Source: Rhodobacter sp. TJ_12
GTDB lineage: Bacteria > Pseudomonadota > Alphaproteobacteria > Rhodobacterales > Rhodobacteraceae
Assembly (NCBI RefSeq): GCF_020023995.1
Contig: NZ_NRRD01000012.1
Span: 35,619 to 99,618 of the forward strand
Direction of reading: 5' to 3'
DNA: 64,000 bases
How positions within the stretch are numbered: position 1 is the stretch's first letter; every line of letters begins with the position of its first letter. This document shows positions 17,511 to 27,309 of the stretch, piece after piece. The notes below the pieces were generated by a model. That model made no database searches and was not told the origin of the DNA. It saw only the letters and a list, made by a program, of their open reading frames with translations. A program made the translations under genes and the position numbers.

Positions 17511-18875
17511 TCAAAGCTTTGCGAACCGGCAGGTGAAGTGGCGCATCAGCTTCGGCTCTTTCACGATCTTATAGCCGCGCAGGCTGTCTTTCGCGGCTGC
17601 CACCTCTTCAAAGGCTTCGACGATGTAATCGGCATGGCTTTGCGTATAGGTGCGGCGCGGAAAGGCAAGGCGCACCAAATCCATCGCGGCGGGCTTTTCC
17701 GACCCGTCGGGCTGGCGGCCAAACATCGCGGTGCCAATCTCGCACGACCGGATGCCCGCGATTTCATAAAGCGCCACGGCCAAAGCCTGACCGGGGTATT
17801 CCAGCGGCGGGATATGGCTCAGCCAGGCGCGCGCATCGATAAAGACCGCATGCCCGCCCGCCGGTTTCACCACCGGAATGCCCATCGCATCGAGCCGTTC
17901 CACGATGTATTCGTTCGTGCGGATGCGGTAGCGCAGATAATCTTCTTCGACGATCTCGCTCAGACCCTGCGCCAGTGCATCCAAATCGCGCCCGGCCAGA
18001 CCGCCATAGGTCGGAAACCCTTCGGTGCGGATCAGATGCCCGCGCGCCTGCTCGGCCAAATCGTCGTCATTCAGCGCCAGCCAGCCGCCGATATTGCCAA
18101 ACGCGTCTTTCTTGGCCGACATCGTCATGCCATCGGCCACGGCAAAGCAATCGCGCACGATCTCGGGGATGGTGCGCTCTTGCTGGCCTTCTTCGCGCTC
18201 TTTGATGAACCACGCGTTTTCGGCAAAACGGCAGCCATCAATCACGAAGGGCTTGCCAAAGCGATGCGCCAGCGCCGCCACGCCGCGAATGTTTTCAAGG
18301 CTGACCGGTTGGCCGCCCCCCGCATTATTGGTGATCGTCAGCATCACCACCGGCACGGCATCGCCATGCTCTTGCAGGTAAGCTTCGAGCTTTGCCAGAT
18401 CCATATTGCCTTTGAACGGGTGCAGGCTTTGCGGGTCTTTGCCCTCGGCAATCACAAGGTCATCGCCCTGCGCGCCCGACGCCTCGATATTGCCGCGCGT
18501 GGTGTCGAAATGGGTGTTCGACGGGATGCATTTGCCCGCGCCCCCAAAGATCGAAAACAAGATCGCTTCCGCCGCACGGCCTTGGTGGGTGGGGATCACA
18601 TGTTTGAACGGCATCAGATTCTTAACCGCCGCCTCAAAGCGGGTAAAACTGGGCGAGCCGGCATAGCTTTCATCGCCGCGCATCACCGCCGCCCATTGAT
18701 GCGAAGACATGGCCCCCGTGCCGGAATCGGTCAGCAGGTCAATCAGCACATCGTCAGAGGGCAGACCAAACAGGTTATAGCCAACCTCGGCAAGCTTGCG
18801 TTCGCGTTCGGGGCGCGAGGTCAGGCGGATCGGCTCAACCGATTTGATGCGGAAAGGTTCGATGATCGTTTTCAT
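17511..18875 (-). CDS. tnaA: Tryptophanase-like PLP beta-eliminating lyase
   Basis: PLP enzyme of the tryptophanase / tyrosine phenol-lyase family, splitting an aromatic amino acid into the ring compound, pyruvate and ammonia. The 454-aa protein has EPFRIKSVEPI at the start, IDLLTDSGTGAMSS, PTHQGRAAE, and the PLP-lysine region MSAKKDAFGNIGG. The C-terminal KLMRHFTCRF block matches the family end. Features such as DSGTGA and AGIRSCEIG look nearer to tryptophanase, but tyrosine phenol-lyase is not excluded. ATG 18875 is preceded by AGGAGCC, favouring it over an upstream in-frame ATG. No leader peptide like that of E. coli tna is evident. Confidence 0.82.
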   Translation of the reverse strand: MKTIIEPFRIKSVEPIRLTSRPERERKLAEVGYNLFGLPSDDVLIDLLTDSGTGAMSSHQWAAVMRGDESYAGSPSFTRFEAAVKNLMPFKHVIPTHQGRAAEAILFSIFGGAGKCIPSNTHFDTTRGNIEASGAQGDDLVIAEGKDPQSLHPFKGNMDLAKLEAYLQEHGDAVPVVMLTITNNAGGGQPVSLENIRGVAALAHRFGKPFVIDGCRFAENAWFIKEREEGQQERTIPEIVRDCFAVADGMTMSAKKDAFGNIGGWLALNDDDLAEQARGHLIRTEGFPTYGGLAGRDLDALAQGLSEIVEEDYLRYRIRTNEYIVERLDAMGIPVVKPAGGHAVFIDARAWLSHIPPLEYPGQALAVALYEIAGIRSCEIGTAMFGRQPDGSEKPAAMDLVRLAFPRRTYTQSHADYIVEAFEEVAAAKDSLRGYKIVKEPKLMRHFTCRFAKL

Positions 18876-19084
18876 CACGGGGCTCCTGAAATCGACCCCG
18901 TCAGATTCGTGGCAACCGTCGCACGATGGGGCCGAAGCGCCGCGGTTGCCCGGATATAGCCGGACCGCGCTCAGCGCCCAAAGGGGTTGCGGGGCGGAAA
19001 ATGCCACCCGGCGCGGCTTTGGTCAAGTCGCGCTTGACGGCGCCGCGCGGGCAAGGTCTTAAGCGTTGGACGCAGGAGAAAAAG

Positions 19085-19969
19085 ATGCAAGAGACCACGA
19101 AAGGCTTTTGGGCGATTGTCGCGGCCTGCGTGGTCTGGGGGCTGTCGGGCATCTATTACAAGGCGCTTTCCGAAGTGCCCCCCGCCGAGGTTTTGGCGCA
19201 TCGCACCTTGTGGTCGGCCCTCTTTTTAGGTGCGGTGGTCGCGGTGCAGGGCCGTGGCGCGGTGCTGTTGGCGGCGCTGCGCGGGCGCAACCTGCACTTT
19301 CTGGCGCTTTCCGCCACGGTCATTTCCATCAACTGGTTTGGCTTTATTTGGTCGGTGCAAAACGGCCATGCGGTCGAGGCGAGCCTTGGCTATTACATCT
19401 TCCCGCTGGTCGCGGTGGCCTTGGGCATGGCGGTCTTTGGCGAACGGATGGGGCGCGCGCAGGGCTTTGCCGTGGCGCTGGCCGCAGCGGCGGTGGGCTA
19501 TTTGACATGGGCCTTGGGCGCGGCCCCTTGGATCGCGCTTTTGCTGGCCACGACCTTTGGTCTTTACGGGTTGGTCAAGAAGCGGCTCGATGTAGCCCCG
19601 GTCGTGTCGGTTTTGGCCGAGGTGGTGATCTTGGCGCCCTTGGCGATTGCCTGGCTTGCCGCCAAACATTACGGCTGGTTTGGGCAGATGCCCGGCTCGG
19701 GCGCCTTTGGCCGCGATCTGGCCCATTCCGCGATGCTGGCCTTTTCGGGGGTAATGACGGGTGGGCCTTTGATGCTGTTTTCCTATGCGGCGCGGCGTGT
19801 GCGGATGGCGACGCTGGGGCTGGTGCAATATCTCAACCCGACGCTGCAATTTGTCGTCGCGGTGGCGCTTTTTGCCGAGCCGTTCACCGCCGCCCATGCG
19901 GTTGCCTTCCCGCTGATCTGGGGGGCCTTGGCGCTTTATTCCGCCGCCAGCCTGCGCCGCAAAGGGTAA
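19085..19969 (+). CDS. rarD: RarD-type EamA/DMT transporter
   Basis: A 294-aa inner-membrane protein of the drug/metabolite transporter superfamily with about ten membrane spans. The RarD signature is clear: VVWGLSGIYYKAL, EVLAHRTLWS, INWFGFIWSVQNGHAVEASL and GYYIFPL. Substrate is unknown; E. coli RarD is named from chloramphenicol sensitivity only. ATG 19085 follows AGGAG at 19073. Confidence 0.9.
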   Translation: MQETTKGFWAIVAACVVWGLSGIYYKALSEVPPAEVLAHRTLWSALFLGAVVAVQGRGAVLLAALRGRNLHFLALSATVISINWFGFIWSVQNGHAVEASLGYYIFPLVAVALGMAVFGERMGRAQGFAVALAAAAVGYLTWALGAAPWIALLLATTFGLYGLVKKRLDVAPVVSVLAEVVILAPLAIAWLAAKHYGWFGQMPGSGAFGRDLAHSAMLAFSGVMTGGPLMLFSYAARRVRMATLGLVQYLNPTLQFVVAVALFAEPFTAAHAVAFPLIWGALALYSAASLRRKG

Positions 19970-20010
19970 GAGCCGGGGCCGCAGCCCCACACACCCTTTG
20001 CAAGACGCGC

Positions 20011-20586
20011 TTAGCTAAAGGCCGTGTCGAGCGCGGTTTCCAGTTCCGCGACCGTATCGATCACCTGCACCATGTCCAAAAGGCTGGCGCTGGCAAAACC
20101 CTCGGTCACCACATGGGCATTCAGCGCGATCAGAGGGTCCCAATAGCCTGCGGTGTTCAACAAAAAGATCGGCTTTTCATGCAGCCCGATCTGGCGCCAG
20201 GTCAGCACCTCGTAAAATTCATCCAGACTGCCCGCGCCGCCCGGCATCACCACCACCGCATCGGAATTCATATGCATGACCTTTTTGCGTTCATGCATGT
20301 TTTCGGTGACGATAAAGGTGTTCAGATCGCGCTTGCCCACTTCGAGGCGAAACAGATGTTCGGGGATCACGCCAAAGGTTTCAGCCCCCGCTTCTTGCGC
20401 GGCGCGCGCGACCTCGCCCATCAGGCCCACATCGCCCGCGCCGTAAACCAGCCGCCAGTTGCGCGCCGCCAGCATCTGCCCGATGGCGCGTGCATCCTCG
20501 GCATAGGCGGGCCGGGCACCATGGCGCGAGCCGCAGAAAACGCAGACCGAACGGGCAGGGGGGGCGGCGGGGCTCGAAGCGCTCAT
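20011..20586 (-). CDS. LOG-family (cytokinin riboside 5'-monophosphate phosphoribohydrolase-like) protein
   Basis: A 191-aa Rossmann-like protein of the LOG/TIGR00730 family, which cleaves nucleoside 5'-monophosphates to base and ribose-5-phosphate. Motifs: VCVFCGSRHGARPAY, YGAGDVGLMGEVA, MHERKKVM and the substrate loop PGGAGSLDEFYE. ATG 20586 gives a normal family length; a longer frame upstream adds 25 unrelated residues. It is convergent with rarD across 41 bp. Confidence 0.88.
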   Translation of the reverse strand: MSASSPAAPPARSVCVFCGSRHGARPAYAEDARAIGQMLAARNWRLVYGAGDVGLMGEVARAAQEAGAETFGVIPEHLFRLEVGKRDLNTFIVTENMHERKKVMHMNSDAVVVMPGGAGSLDEFYEVLTWRQIGLHEKPIFLLNTAGYWDPLIALNAHVVTEGFASASLLDMVQVIDTVAELETALDTAFS

Positions 20587-20703
20587 CGGTCGGTCCTTCT
20601 GGCGGAAATTGGGTTTGGCGGGAGTTGCTTTCGCCCTTGATACCGGGTCAGATGGGCGCACTCAAGCGGCGCGGACCGGCTGGGCAAGGCAAGGATAAAC
20701 AAG

Positions 20704-22197
20704 ATGGCCGAAGGCGGAAATCGGGGCGCGGTGGTGCTGGGCGGCGGGGCCGCCTTGGCGCTGGCAGTGGCGGGCTATGCGTGGTGGGCGCTGTGGTCAG
20801 CGCCGCCCGCCCCCGTGCCGGACGCGGCGCCGAAGCCGGAAGCCCCCGCTGAAGGCATGACGGCACCAGTGCCACAGGGTGAGCCGGCCCCGGTTGCGGT
20901 GCCAAAGCCAGCGTCACAGGGGGATCGCCCCGAGGCGGCGCGCCCCGCCGTGACGCCCGAACCCGCCCCGCGCGCGGTTGGCCGAGAAAATTCGGCATCC
21001 GAAGGCACCGCCCCGGCGATGACGGGCCCCGACCCCAAGGCACCAGTTGCCGCTGCGCCGGAAACGACCGCCCCAGAGACCACGGCAAAAGAAGCCAAGG
21101 CGGCCGAACCCACGGTGTCTGAAACGCCCGCCCCCGAAACAACCGCGCCTGAAACCAAGGCACCGGACAGAAGCGCGCCTGCAACGACCGCGCCCGTCGT
21201 GCGCTATGATGCCTTGCGCGTCACCCCCGAGGGGGCGCTGACCTTGGCGGGGCAGGTTGCGCCCGGGGCCACGGTGGACCTGCTGCTGGACGGCGCGGTG
21301 ATCGCGCAGGTCACGGCCAATGCGCAGGGGGCTTTTGCCGCGCTGGCCGATATTGCGCCCTCTGCCGCGCCGCGCGGGCTGCAATTGCGCGTCACCGGGG
21401 CCGATGGCACGGCCCGTTTGGCCAAGGAAAGCTTGACCGTGGCGCCCAGCCCGTTGGCGCTGGCGCAAGCCGCCACCGCGCAAGGGGCGGCCCCGGAAAC
21501 CGTGGCCGATGCGGTCGAGGCGGCGCAGGTGCTGGCCGAAAAGCCCTTGGTGATGGAGGCGGGCACCGGCGCGGCACGGGTTTTGGCCGGGCAGGCGGGC
21601 AGGCTGGTAATCGATACGCTTGCCTTTGCGCCCGATGGCACAATCACGCTGTCGGGGCGCGGCGCGCCCAAAGGGGCGCTTTTGCGTGCCTATCTCGATA
21701 CGGCCGAGGCCGGGCTGATACAGGCGGGCGATCATGGCGATTGGTCGATGCGGCTGCCCGCCGTGGGGCCGGGCCACCATCTGTTGCGGGTCGATGCGCT
21801 GGATGCGGCGGGCAAGGTGCTGGCGCGCGCCGAACAGGGGTTTGAAGGCGTGGCCGCGCCGGATTTGCAGGCCGCCGCGCGTGCCGCCGCCGAAGCGGAA
21901 CGTGCCAAGCAGGACACCGCCGCGCCGCAGGGGCCGAACCAACCCGCCCCCGCGGCGGAAACGGTCGCGCCCGATGTTGCAGCGCAGGCGGCGCCGGGGG
22001 GGGCGGCCCCCCCGAACGCGGGGACCGTGCCGCGCACCCGTGCGGTCACGATTGCACCGGGCAACACGCTTTGGGCAATTGCCCGCGAGACTTACGGTGA
22101 CCCCTTCCTTTATGTGCGCATCTTTGAGGCGAACCGCGATCAGATCCGCGACCCGGACCGCATTTACCCCGGTCAGGTCTTTGCCCTGCCGCGCTAA
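20704..22197 (+). CDS. LysM-domain membrane-anchored protein with Pro/Ala/Thr-rich region
   Basis: A 497-aa protein. The N-terminal membrane segment (about residues 9-29) is followed by a long low-complexity Pro/Ala/Thr/Glu stretch (about 35-160, with repeats like PETTAPETKAP). Two beta-sandwich, bacterial Ig-like segments follow (around 165-250 and 300-375), then another low-complexity linker. The C-terminal LysM domain (PGNTLWAIARETYGDP to IYPGQVFALP) binds peptidoglycan. The layout suggests an inner-membrane protein spanning toward the cell wall. ATG 20704 follows AAGGA. Confidence 0.82.
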   Translation: MAEGGNRGAVVLGGGAALALAVAGYAWWALWSAPPAPVPDAAPKPEAPAEGMTAPVPQGEPAPVAVPKPASQGDRPEAARPAVTPEPAPRAVGRENSASEGTAPAMTGPDPKAPVAAAPETTAPETTAKEAKAAEPTVSETPAPETTAPETKAPDRSAPATTAPVVRYDALRVTPEGALTLAGQVAPGATVDLLLDGAVIAQVTANAQGAFAALADIAPSAAPRGLQLRVTGADGTARLAKESLTVAPSPLALAQAATAQGAAPETVADAVEAAQVLAEKPLVMEAGTGAARVLAGQAGRLVIDTLAFAPDGTITLSGRGAPKGALLRAYLDTAEAGLIQAGDHGDWSMRLPAVGPGHHLLRVDALDAAGKVLARAEQGFEGVAAPDLQAAARAAAEAERAKQDTAAPQGPNQPAPAAETVAPDVAAQAAPGGAAPPNAGTVPRTRAVTIAPGNTLWAIARETYGDPFLYVRIFEANRDQIRDPDRIYPGQVFALPR

Positions 22198-22356
22198 CCG
22201 CGCCTTGCGGCACGCGCGACGCGGCACCCGGCAAACAGCGTGCCGGGGCTGCGCGCGCCTACTTGGCACTGGACAATCCCGCCACGGCTTTTAGGTTGCC
22301 CGGCAAAGGGGCCGCATGCCCCGACTCCCTTAAAGCTGTTTCGGAAGGAGGGGCAG

Positions 22357-24201
22357 ATGCCGCCCTCTCAAATCACGCAGGCTGGCAAGATGGACAAATC
22401 CGAGCGCGCGCGCGGTTGGCGCACGATCCGCTCTGTCGCGCCCTATCTGTGGCCCGCCGAACATGACTGGGTGAAAAAGCGCGTTCTGATTGCAATGGGC
22501 TTTTTGATCTTGGCCAAGCTGGTCGCGGTGGGCACGCCGTTTCTTTACAAGGCTGCCGTCGATGTGCTGGCGGGCGAGGCCACTAGTGACGCGTGGCTGC
22601 TGCCGCTGGGCGCGATTGCGCTGACGGTTGCCTATGGCGTGGCGCGGCTGATGTCGGTCGGTTTTGGCGAATTGCGCGATGCGGTCTTTGTGCGCGTGGC
22701 GCAGCGTGCGTTGCGGCAATTGGCGCTCGAAACCTTTCAGCACATCCATGCGCTGTCGCTGCGCTACCACATCACCCGCAAAACCGGGGGGCTGTCGCGC
22801 ATTGTCGAACGCGGGGTGAAGGGCGTCGATTTTCTGTTGCGCTTCATGCTGTTTTCCGTCGGGCCCCTGATTTTGGAACTGACGCTGGTTACGCTGATCT
22901 TCGCCTTCTTGTTTGATTGGCGCTATGCGCTGGTCGTGGTCGGCACGATCTGGACCTATGTCACCTACACGTTCCGGATCACCGAATGGCGCGTGGCGAT
23001 CCGCAAAAAGATGAACGAGGCTGATAGCGACGCCAACCAAAAGGCGATCGACAGCCTGTTGAACTTTGAAACGGTGAAGTATTTCGGGGCCGAAAAGCGC
23101 GAGGCCGCGCGCTATGACGCCTCGATGCACCATTACGAACAGGCGGCGGTGAAAACCGGCCAAAGCCTTGCCGCGCTCAACGCGGGTCAAGCGCTGATCA
23201 TCACCACGGGCCTTGTGGCGGTGATGGTGATGGCGGGGCTGGAGGTGCAGGCGGGCACGCTCACCGTGGGCGATTTCGTCATGGTGCAGGCCTATATGAT
23301 CCAGATCACCATGCCGCTTGGGTTCTTGGGCACGGTGTATCGTGAAATTCGCCAAGCTCTGGTGGATATGGGCGAGATGTTCGATCTGCTACATCAACCC
23401 GCCGAAATTCAAGACGCGCCGGATGCGAAGCCGCTTCAGGTGACAGGCGGGGAAATCCGTTTCGACAATGTTGATTTCGCCTATTACCCGGATCGTCCGA
23501 TCCTCAAAGGGGTGACGCTGCCGGTCGGCGCGGGGCAAAAGGTGGCGCTGGTTGGCCCCTCGGGCTCGGGCAAATCCACCATCGGGCGGCTGATGTTTCG
23601 CTTTTATGAGGTGACGGGCGGGGCGATCACGATTGACGGGCAGGATCTGCGCGCGGTCACCCAAGAAAGCCTGCATGAGGCGATTGGCGTGGTGCCGCAA
23701 GACACGGTGCTGTTCAACGATACGATCCGCTACAACATCGCCTATGGGAAGGCCGAGGCCACGCAAGACGAGATCGAGGCCGCCGCGAAAAAGGCCAAGA
23801 TCCATGATTTTGTGATGAGCCTGCCCGAGGGCTATGACACCCAAGTGGGCGAGCGCGGCTTGAAGCTGTCGGGCGGGGAAAAGCAGCGCGTGGGCATTGC
23901 GCGGACGCTGCTCAAAGACCCGCCGATCTTGCTTCTGGACGAGGCGACCTCGGCGCTGGATACCCAGACCGAACGCGACATCCAAGAAAGCCTTGATGCG
24001 ATGGAGCGGGGCCGCACGGTGATTGTGATTGCGCACCGGCTTTCCACCATTGTCGATGCCGACCGGATTGTGGTGCTGGAAAAAGGCGTGATCGTCGAAG
24101 AGGGCACGCATGAAGAGCTGCTTTCGCGCGGCGGGCGCTATGCGGGCATGTGGGCGGTGCAAAAGGCCGAAGAAGAGGCCGAGGCGGAAGCCGCCGAATA
24201 A
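22357..24201 (+). CDS. ABC exporter of the Atm1/HMT1 type (fused permease and ATPase)
   Basis: A 614-aa half-transporter: an N-terminal six-helix membrane domain (about residues 40-330) fused to an ATPase domain. Walker A is GPSGSGKST, the signature is LSGGEKQRVGIAR and Walker B is ILLLDEATSALD. The membrane-domain blocks ALSLRYHITRKTGGLSRIVE and NFETVKYFGAE are typical of Atm1-type exporters, which move glutathione-linked sulfur or metal compounds and support metal detoxification or Fe-S homeostasis. GGAGGGG lies just before ATG 22357. A hairpin follows at 24230. Confidence 0.88.
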   Translation: MPPSQITQAGKMDKSERARGWRTIRSVAPYLWPAEHDWVKKRVLIAMGFLILAKLVAVGTPFLYKAAVDVLAGEATSDAWLLPLGAIALTVAYGVARLMSVGFGELRDAVFVRVAQRALRQLALETFQHIHALSLRYHITRKTGGLSRIVERGVKGVDFLLRFMLFSVGPLILELTLVTLIFAFLFDWRYALVVVGTIWTYVTYTFRITEWRVAIRKKMNEADSDANQKAIDSLLNFETVKYFGAEKREAARYDASMHHYEQAAVKTGQSLAALNAGQALIITTGLVAVMVMAGLEVQAGTLTVGDFVMVQAYMIQITMPLGFLGTVYREIRQALVDMGEMFDLLHQPAEIQDAPDAKPLQVTGGEIRFDNVDFAYYPDRPILKGVTLPVGAGQKVALVGPSGSGKSTIGRLMFRFYEVTGGAITIDGQDLRAVTQESLHEAIGVVPQDTVLFNDTIRYNIAYGKAEATQDEIEAAAKKAKIHDFVMSLPEGYDTQVGERGLKLSGGEKQRVGIARTLLKDPPILLLDEATSALDTQTERDIQESLDAMERGRTVIVIAHRLSTIVDADRIVVLEKGVIVEEGTHEELLSRGGRYAGMWAVQKAEEEAEAEAAE

Positions 24202-24229
24202 TATCCGGGCGCGTTTGGCCCAAATGATG

Positions 24230-24260
24230 CGGCGCGCCAAAAGGCGCGCCGTTGTCGTTT
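24230..24260 (+). terminator. Hairpin after the Atm1-type exporter
   Basis: Perfect stem CGGCGCGCC (24230-24238) with GGCGCGCCG (24243-24251), AAAA loop, followed by TTGTCGTTT. It lies between convergent genes and may end transcripts from either side. Confidence 0.55.
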
Positions 24261-24294
24261 CAGGGGGCCTCGCGCGGGGGCTTCGCGGCGGGAC

Positions 24295-25668
24295 TTAGCC
24301 CAGCACCGCTTTCACCGCTTTTACCGTGGCGTCCACCACCACATCGGCATCCTGTTGGGTCAGGCAGAAGGGCGGCGCAAAGCCCAAGATATCGCCTTGC
24401 GGCATCGCCCGCCCGATCACCCCATTGGACAAAAGCGCCCCGGCGAGGCCATAGCCGATCTTGTCACTGGGGTCGAAGAAGGTGCGGCTGTCGCGGTCTT
24501 TGACGAATTCCACCGCGCATAGCATCCCCTCGCCGCGAATGTCGCCGACATGGGGGTGATCGCCCAAGGCCGCCTGCATCGCGGATTTGAAATAGGCCCC
24601 GACCGTGCCCGCATTCTGGATCAGCGCCAGTTCATCAAGCAGTTTCAGGTTCGCCACACCGGCCGCCGCGCCAATCGGATGGGCGGAATAGGTCCAGCCA
24701 TGCCCGATCGGGCCGTTTTCATCGGTGCCCTGTTCCAGCACCTTCCACATCTTGTCCGACACGATAGAGCCCGAAAGCGGGGCATAGGCCGAGGTCAGCC
24801 CCTTGGCGATGGTGATCAGATCGGGCTTCATCCCGTAGTGTTCAGAGCCGAACATCGTGCCCAGACGGCCAAAGCCGGTCACCACCTCATCGGCGATCAG
24901 CAAGATATCGTGCTTGTCGAGAACCTTCTGGATCGCCGCCCAATAGCCCGCAGGCGGCGGCACCAGCCCGCCGGTGCCCAGAACCGGCTCGCCGATAAAG
25001 GCGGCGATCGTGTCGGCGCCTTCGCGTTCGATCAGCTCTTCGAGCTTGGCGACGCAATGGTCGACAAATGCTTCTTCGGACATGTCCAGATCGGGCCGGC
25101 GGAAATAATAGGGCGCTTCGGTATGCACCACCTGCGCCAGCGGCAGGTCGAACTTCTTGTGAAACAGTTCCAGCCCGGTCAGCGAGCCCGTCATCAACCC
25201 CGAGCCGTGATAGCCGCGCCAGCGCGAGATGATCTTCTTCTTCTCGGGGCGGCCCAGAATATTGTTGTAATACCAGATCAGCTTGATGTTGGTTTCATTC
25301 GCATCAGACCCCGACAGGCCGAAATAGACCTTGGACATGTGATCGGGCGCGCGGTCCAGCACCATTTTGGCCAAGGTGATCGCAGCCTCGCTGCCATGCC
25401 CGACATAGGCATGGTAATAGGCCAATTCGCGTGCCTGTTCGGCAATCGCATCGGCAATTTCATGGCGCCCATAGCCCACGTTCACACAGTAAAGCCCGGC
25501 AAAAGCATCCAGCAATTCGGTGCCGTCCCGGTCCACGATATGCACCCGATGCGCGGTCTTGATCACCCGGCCGGGCGCCTCGCCCCGGGCATGCTGGGCC
25601 AGATGGGTGGAGGGGTGAAAGAAATTTTCGCGGTCCCATTGCGAAAGCTGGTCATTGGTCAGCATCAT
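24295..25668 (-). CDS. doeD: Class III aminotransferase, probable diaminobutyrate transaminase of ectoine catabolism
   Basis: A PLP-dependent class III aminotransferase of 457 aa. Evidence includes LSGSDANETNIKLIWYYN, SRWRGYHGSG, the LLIADEVVTGFGRLG block with the cofactor Asp, and TIAKGLTSAYAPLSG with the PLP Lys. Sequence alone says only omega-aminotransferase-like. The role is inferred from context: the gene ends a minus-strand run with a semialdehyde dehydrogenase, an AsnC-type regulator and eutC/eutB. In ectoine degradation DoeD turns 2,4-diaminobutyrate into aspartate semialdehyde. Confidence 0.78.
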   Translation of the reverse strand: MMLTNDQLSQWDRENFFHPSTHLAQHARGEAPGRVIKTAHRVHIVDRDGTELLDAFAGLYCVNVGYGRHEIADAIAEQARELAYYHAYVGHGSEAAITLAKMVLDRAPDHMSKVYFGLSGSDANETNIKLIWYYNNILGRPEKKKIISRWRGYHGSGLMTGSLTGLELFHKKFDLPLAQVVHTEAPYYFRRPDLDMSEEAFVDHCVAKLEELIEREGADTIAAFIGEPVLGTGGLVPPPAGYWAAIQKVLDKHDILLIADEVVTGFGRLGTMFGSEHYGMKPDLITIAKGLTSAYAPLSGSIVSDKMWKVLEQGTDENGPIGHGWTYSAHPIGAAAGVANLKLLDELALIQNAGTVGAYFKSAMQAALGDHPHVGDIRGEGMLCAVEFVKDRDSRTFFDPSDKIGYGLAGALLSNGVIGRAMPQGDILGFAPPFCLTQQDADVVVDATVKAVKAVLG

Positions 25669-25721
25669 CTTTTCCTTTGCGGCTTATGTCGGATTTTCGT
25701 TTGTATCGGTTCGGGCGGGCC

Positions 25722-27197
25722 TTAGGCCCAGTCACGGCAGATGTATTTCACCTCCATGAATTCCTGCATGCCCATCCGGGCGCCCTCGCGGCCAAGGCCC
25801 GATTGCTTGACCCCGCCAAAGGGGATCGGCGCGCCGGTGACCTTGGTACGGTTCACCGCGACCATCCCATATTGCAGCGCGCGCGACAGCCGGTAGATGC
25901 GGCGCGGATCTTGCGAATGGACATAGGCGACAAGGCCGTACTCAGAGGCATTCGCGCGCGCCACGACCTCGTCTTCGGTGTCAAAGGGGGTCAGCGGCGC
26001 GACCGGGCCAAAAGTTTCTTCGTGCATGATTTGCGCGCTATCGGGCACATCGGTCAGCACCGTGGGCTGGTAAAAGAGCGGCCCCAGCGGCGACACGGCG
26101 CCGCCACAGGCCAGCGTCGCCCCCTTGTGCAGCGCGTCGGCCACATGGGCCTCTTGCTTGGCGATGGCGGCCGCATTCATCAGCGGACCGATATCGGGGT
26201 CTTTCATCCCCGCGCCCAGCGTCAGCGCCTGTGTGGCGGCGATGAATTTCTCGCAAAAGGCACTGTAGACCGGGCGTTCAATGTAAATCCGGTTCGCGCC
26301 CAGACAATCTTGCCCGGAGGTGGCAAATTTCGCCTTCATCGTTTCCGCCACGGCGCGGTCCAGATCGGCGCCCTTGAAGACGATCACCGGCGCATGGCCG
26401 CCCAGTTCCAGCACCAGCTTTTTCACCGTGCCCGCGCATTGGCCGTAAAGCAGCCGCCCGATTTCGGTTGAGCCGGTGAAAGACAGTGCGCGCACCCGGG
26501 CATCTTCGGTCCAGGGTTTGACAATGGTGGGCGCATGGCCCGTTACCACATTGAACACCCCCGCCGGCAGGCCCGCGCGTTCAGCCAATTCCGCCAAGGC
26601 CAGCGCCGAATAGGGCGTTTCCTGTGCCGGATGGGCCACCACCGTGCAGCCCGCCGCCAAAGCCGCCGCTGCCTTGCGTGTCAGCATTGCGGCGGGGAAA
26701 TTCCATGGCGTGATCAGCGCGACCACCCCCATTGGCTCATACCACAATTCCATTTCCGCATCCGGCAGATGCGAGGTGACGCCCTCGATATTGGGGCGTT
26801 TCGCCTCTTCGGCATAAAAATCCAGAAACGAGGCGGCATAATCGATTTCCCCGCGCGCCTCAGACAGCGGCTTGCCCTGTTCCAGCACCATGATCCGGGC
26901 CAGATCTTCTTTCGCCTCCATCACCAGCGTGCACCAGCGGCGCAACAGCGCAGCGCGGTCTTGCGGCAACAGCGCCGCCCAAGAGGGAAAGGCCGCCTGC
27001 GCCGCGGTCACGCTGTTTTGCGCCTGTGCGGCGCTTAGCGCGGCGACATCGCCCAGATGCGCGCCGGTTGCCGGATCGGTGACGGCGAAGCTTTCGCCAT
27101 TTTCCCCAGAGGTCCATCGGCCGTTGATATAGGCAAAGCCGCGCAACAGGCGCTTGTCCTCGATCTCGGGGCGGGCAGAGATGGCAGTATCAAGCAT
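25722..27197 (-). CDS. doeC: NAD(P)-dependent semialdehyde dehydrogenase, probable aspartate-semialdehyde dehydrogenase of ectoine catabolism
   Basis: An aldehyde dehydrogenase superfamily member, 491 aa, closest by eye to the succinate-semialdehyde group. It has TPWNFPAAMLTRKAAAALAAG, LSFTGSTEIGR, the ELGGHAPVIVF region with the general-base Glu, the catalytic Cys in SGQDCLGANRIY, and EETFGPVAPL. In ectoine clusters this position is taken by Ssd/DoeC, which oxidises aspartate semialdehyde to aspartate. ATG 27197 is preceded by a strong AGGAGG-type site, so the 25 extra upstream residues are not used. Confidence 0.8.
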   Translation of the reverse strand: MLDTAISARPEIEDKRLLRGFAYINGRWTSGENGESFAVTDPATGAHLGDVAALSAAQAQNSVTAAQAAFPSWAALLPQDRAALLRRWCTLVMEAKEDLARIMVLEQGKPLSEARGEIDYAASFLDFYAEEAKRPNIEGVTSHLPDAEMELWYEPMGVVALITPWNFPAAMLTRKAAAALAAGCTVVAHPAQETPYSALALAELAERAGLPAGVFNVVTGHAPTIVKPWTEDARVRALSFTGSTEIGRLLYGQCAGTVKKLVLELGGHAPVIVFKGADLDRAVAETMKAKFATSGQDCLGANRIYIERPVYSAFCEKFIAATQALTLGAGMKDPDIGPLMNAAAIAKQEAHVADALHKGATLACGGAVSPLGPLFYQPTVLTDVPDSAQIMHEETFGPVAPLTPFDTEDEVVARANASEYGLVAYVHSQDPRRIYRLSRALQYGMVAVNRTKVTGAPIPFGGVKQSGLGREGARMGMQEFMEVKYICRDWA

Positions 27198-27309
27198 GAC
27201 GGGCCTCCTTTCCCCATCAGGATGCCAAGCCTGCGCAGAAAGAGAGACCAAAGGAGCGGGGCAGGGCGGCAAAGCGGACCATAATTTCCGCCTGCGCAGT
27301 CCGATCGGA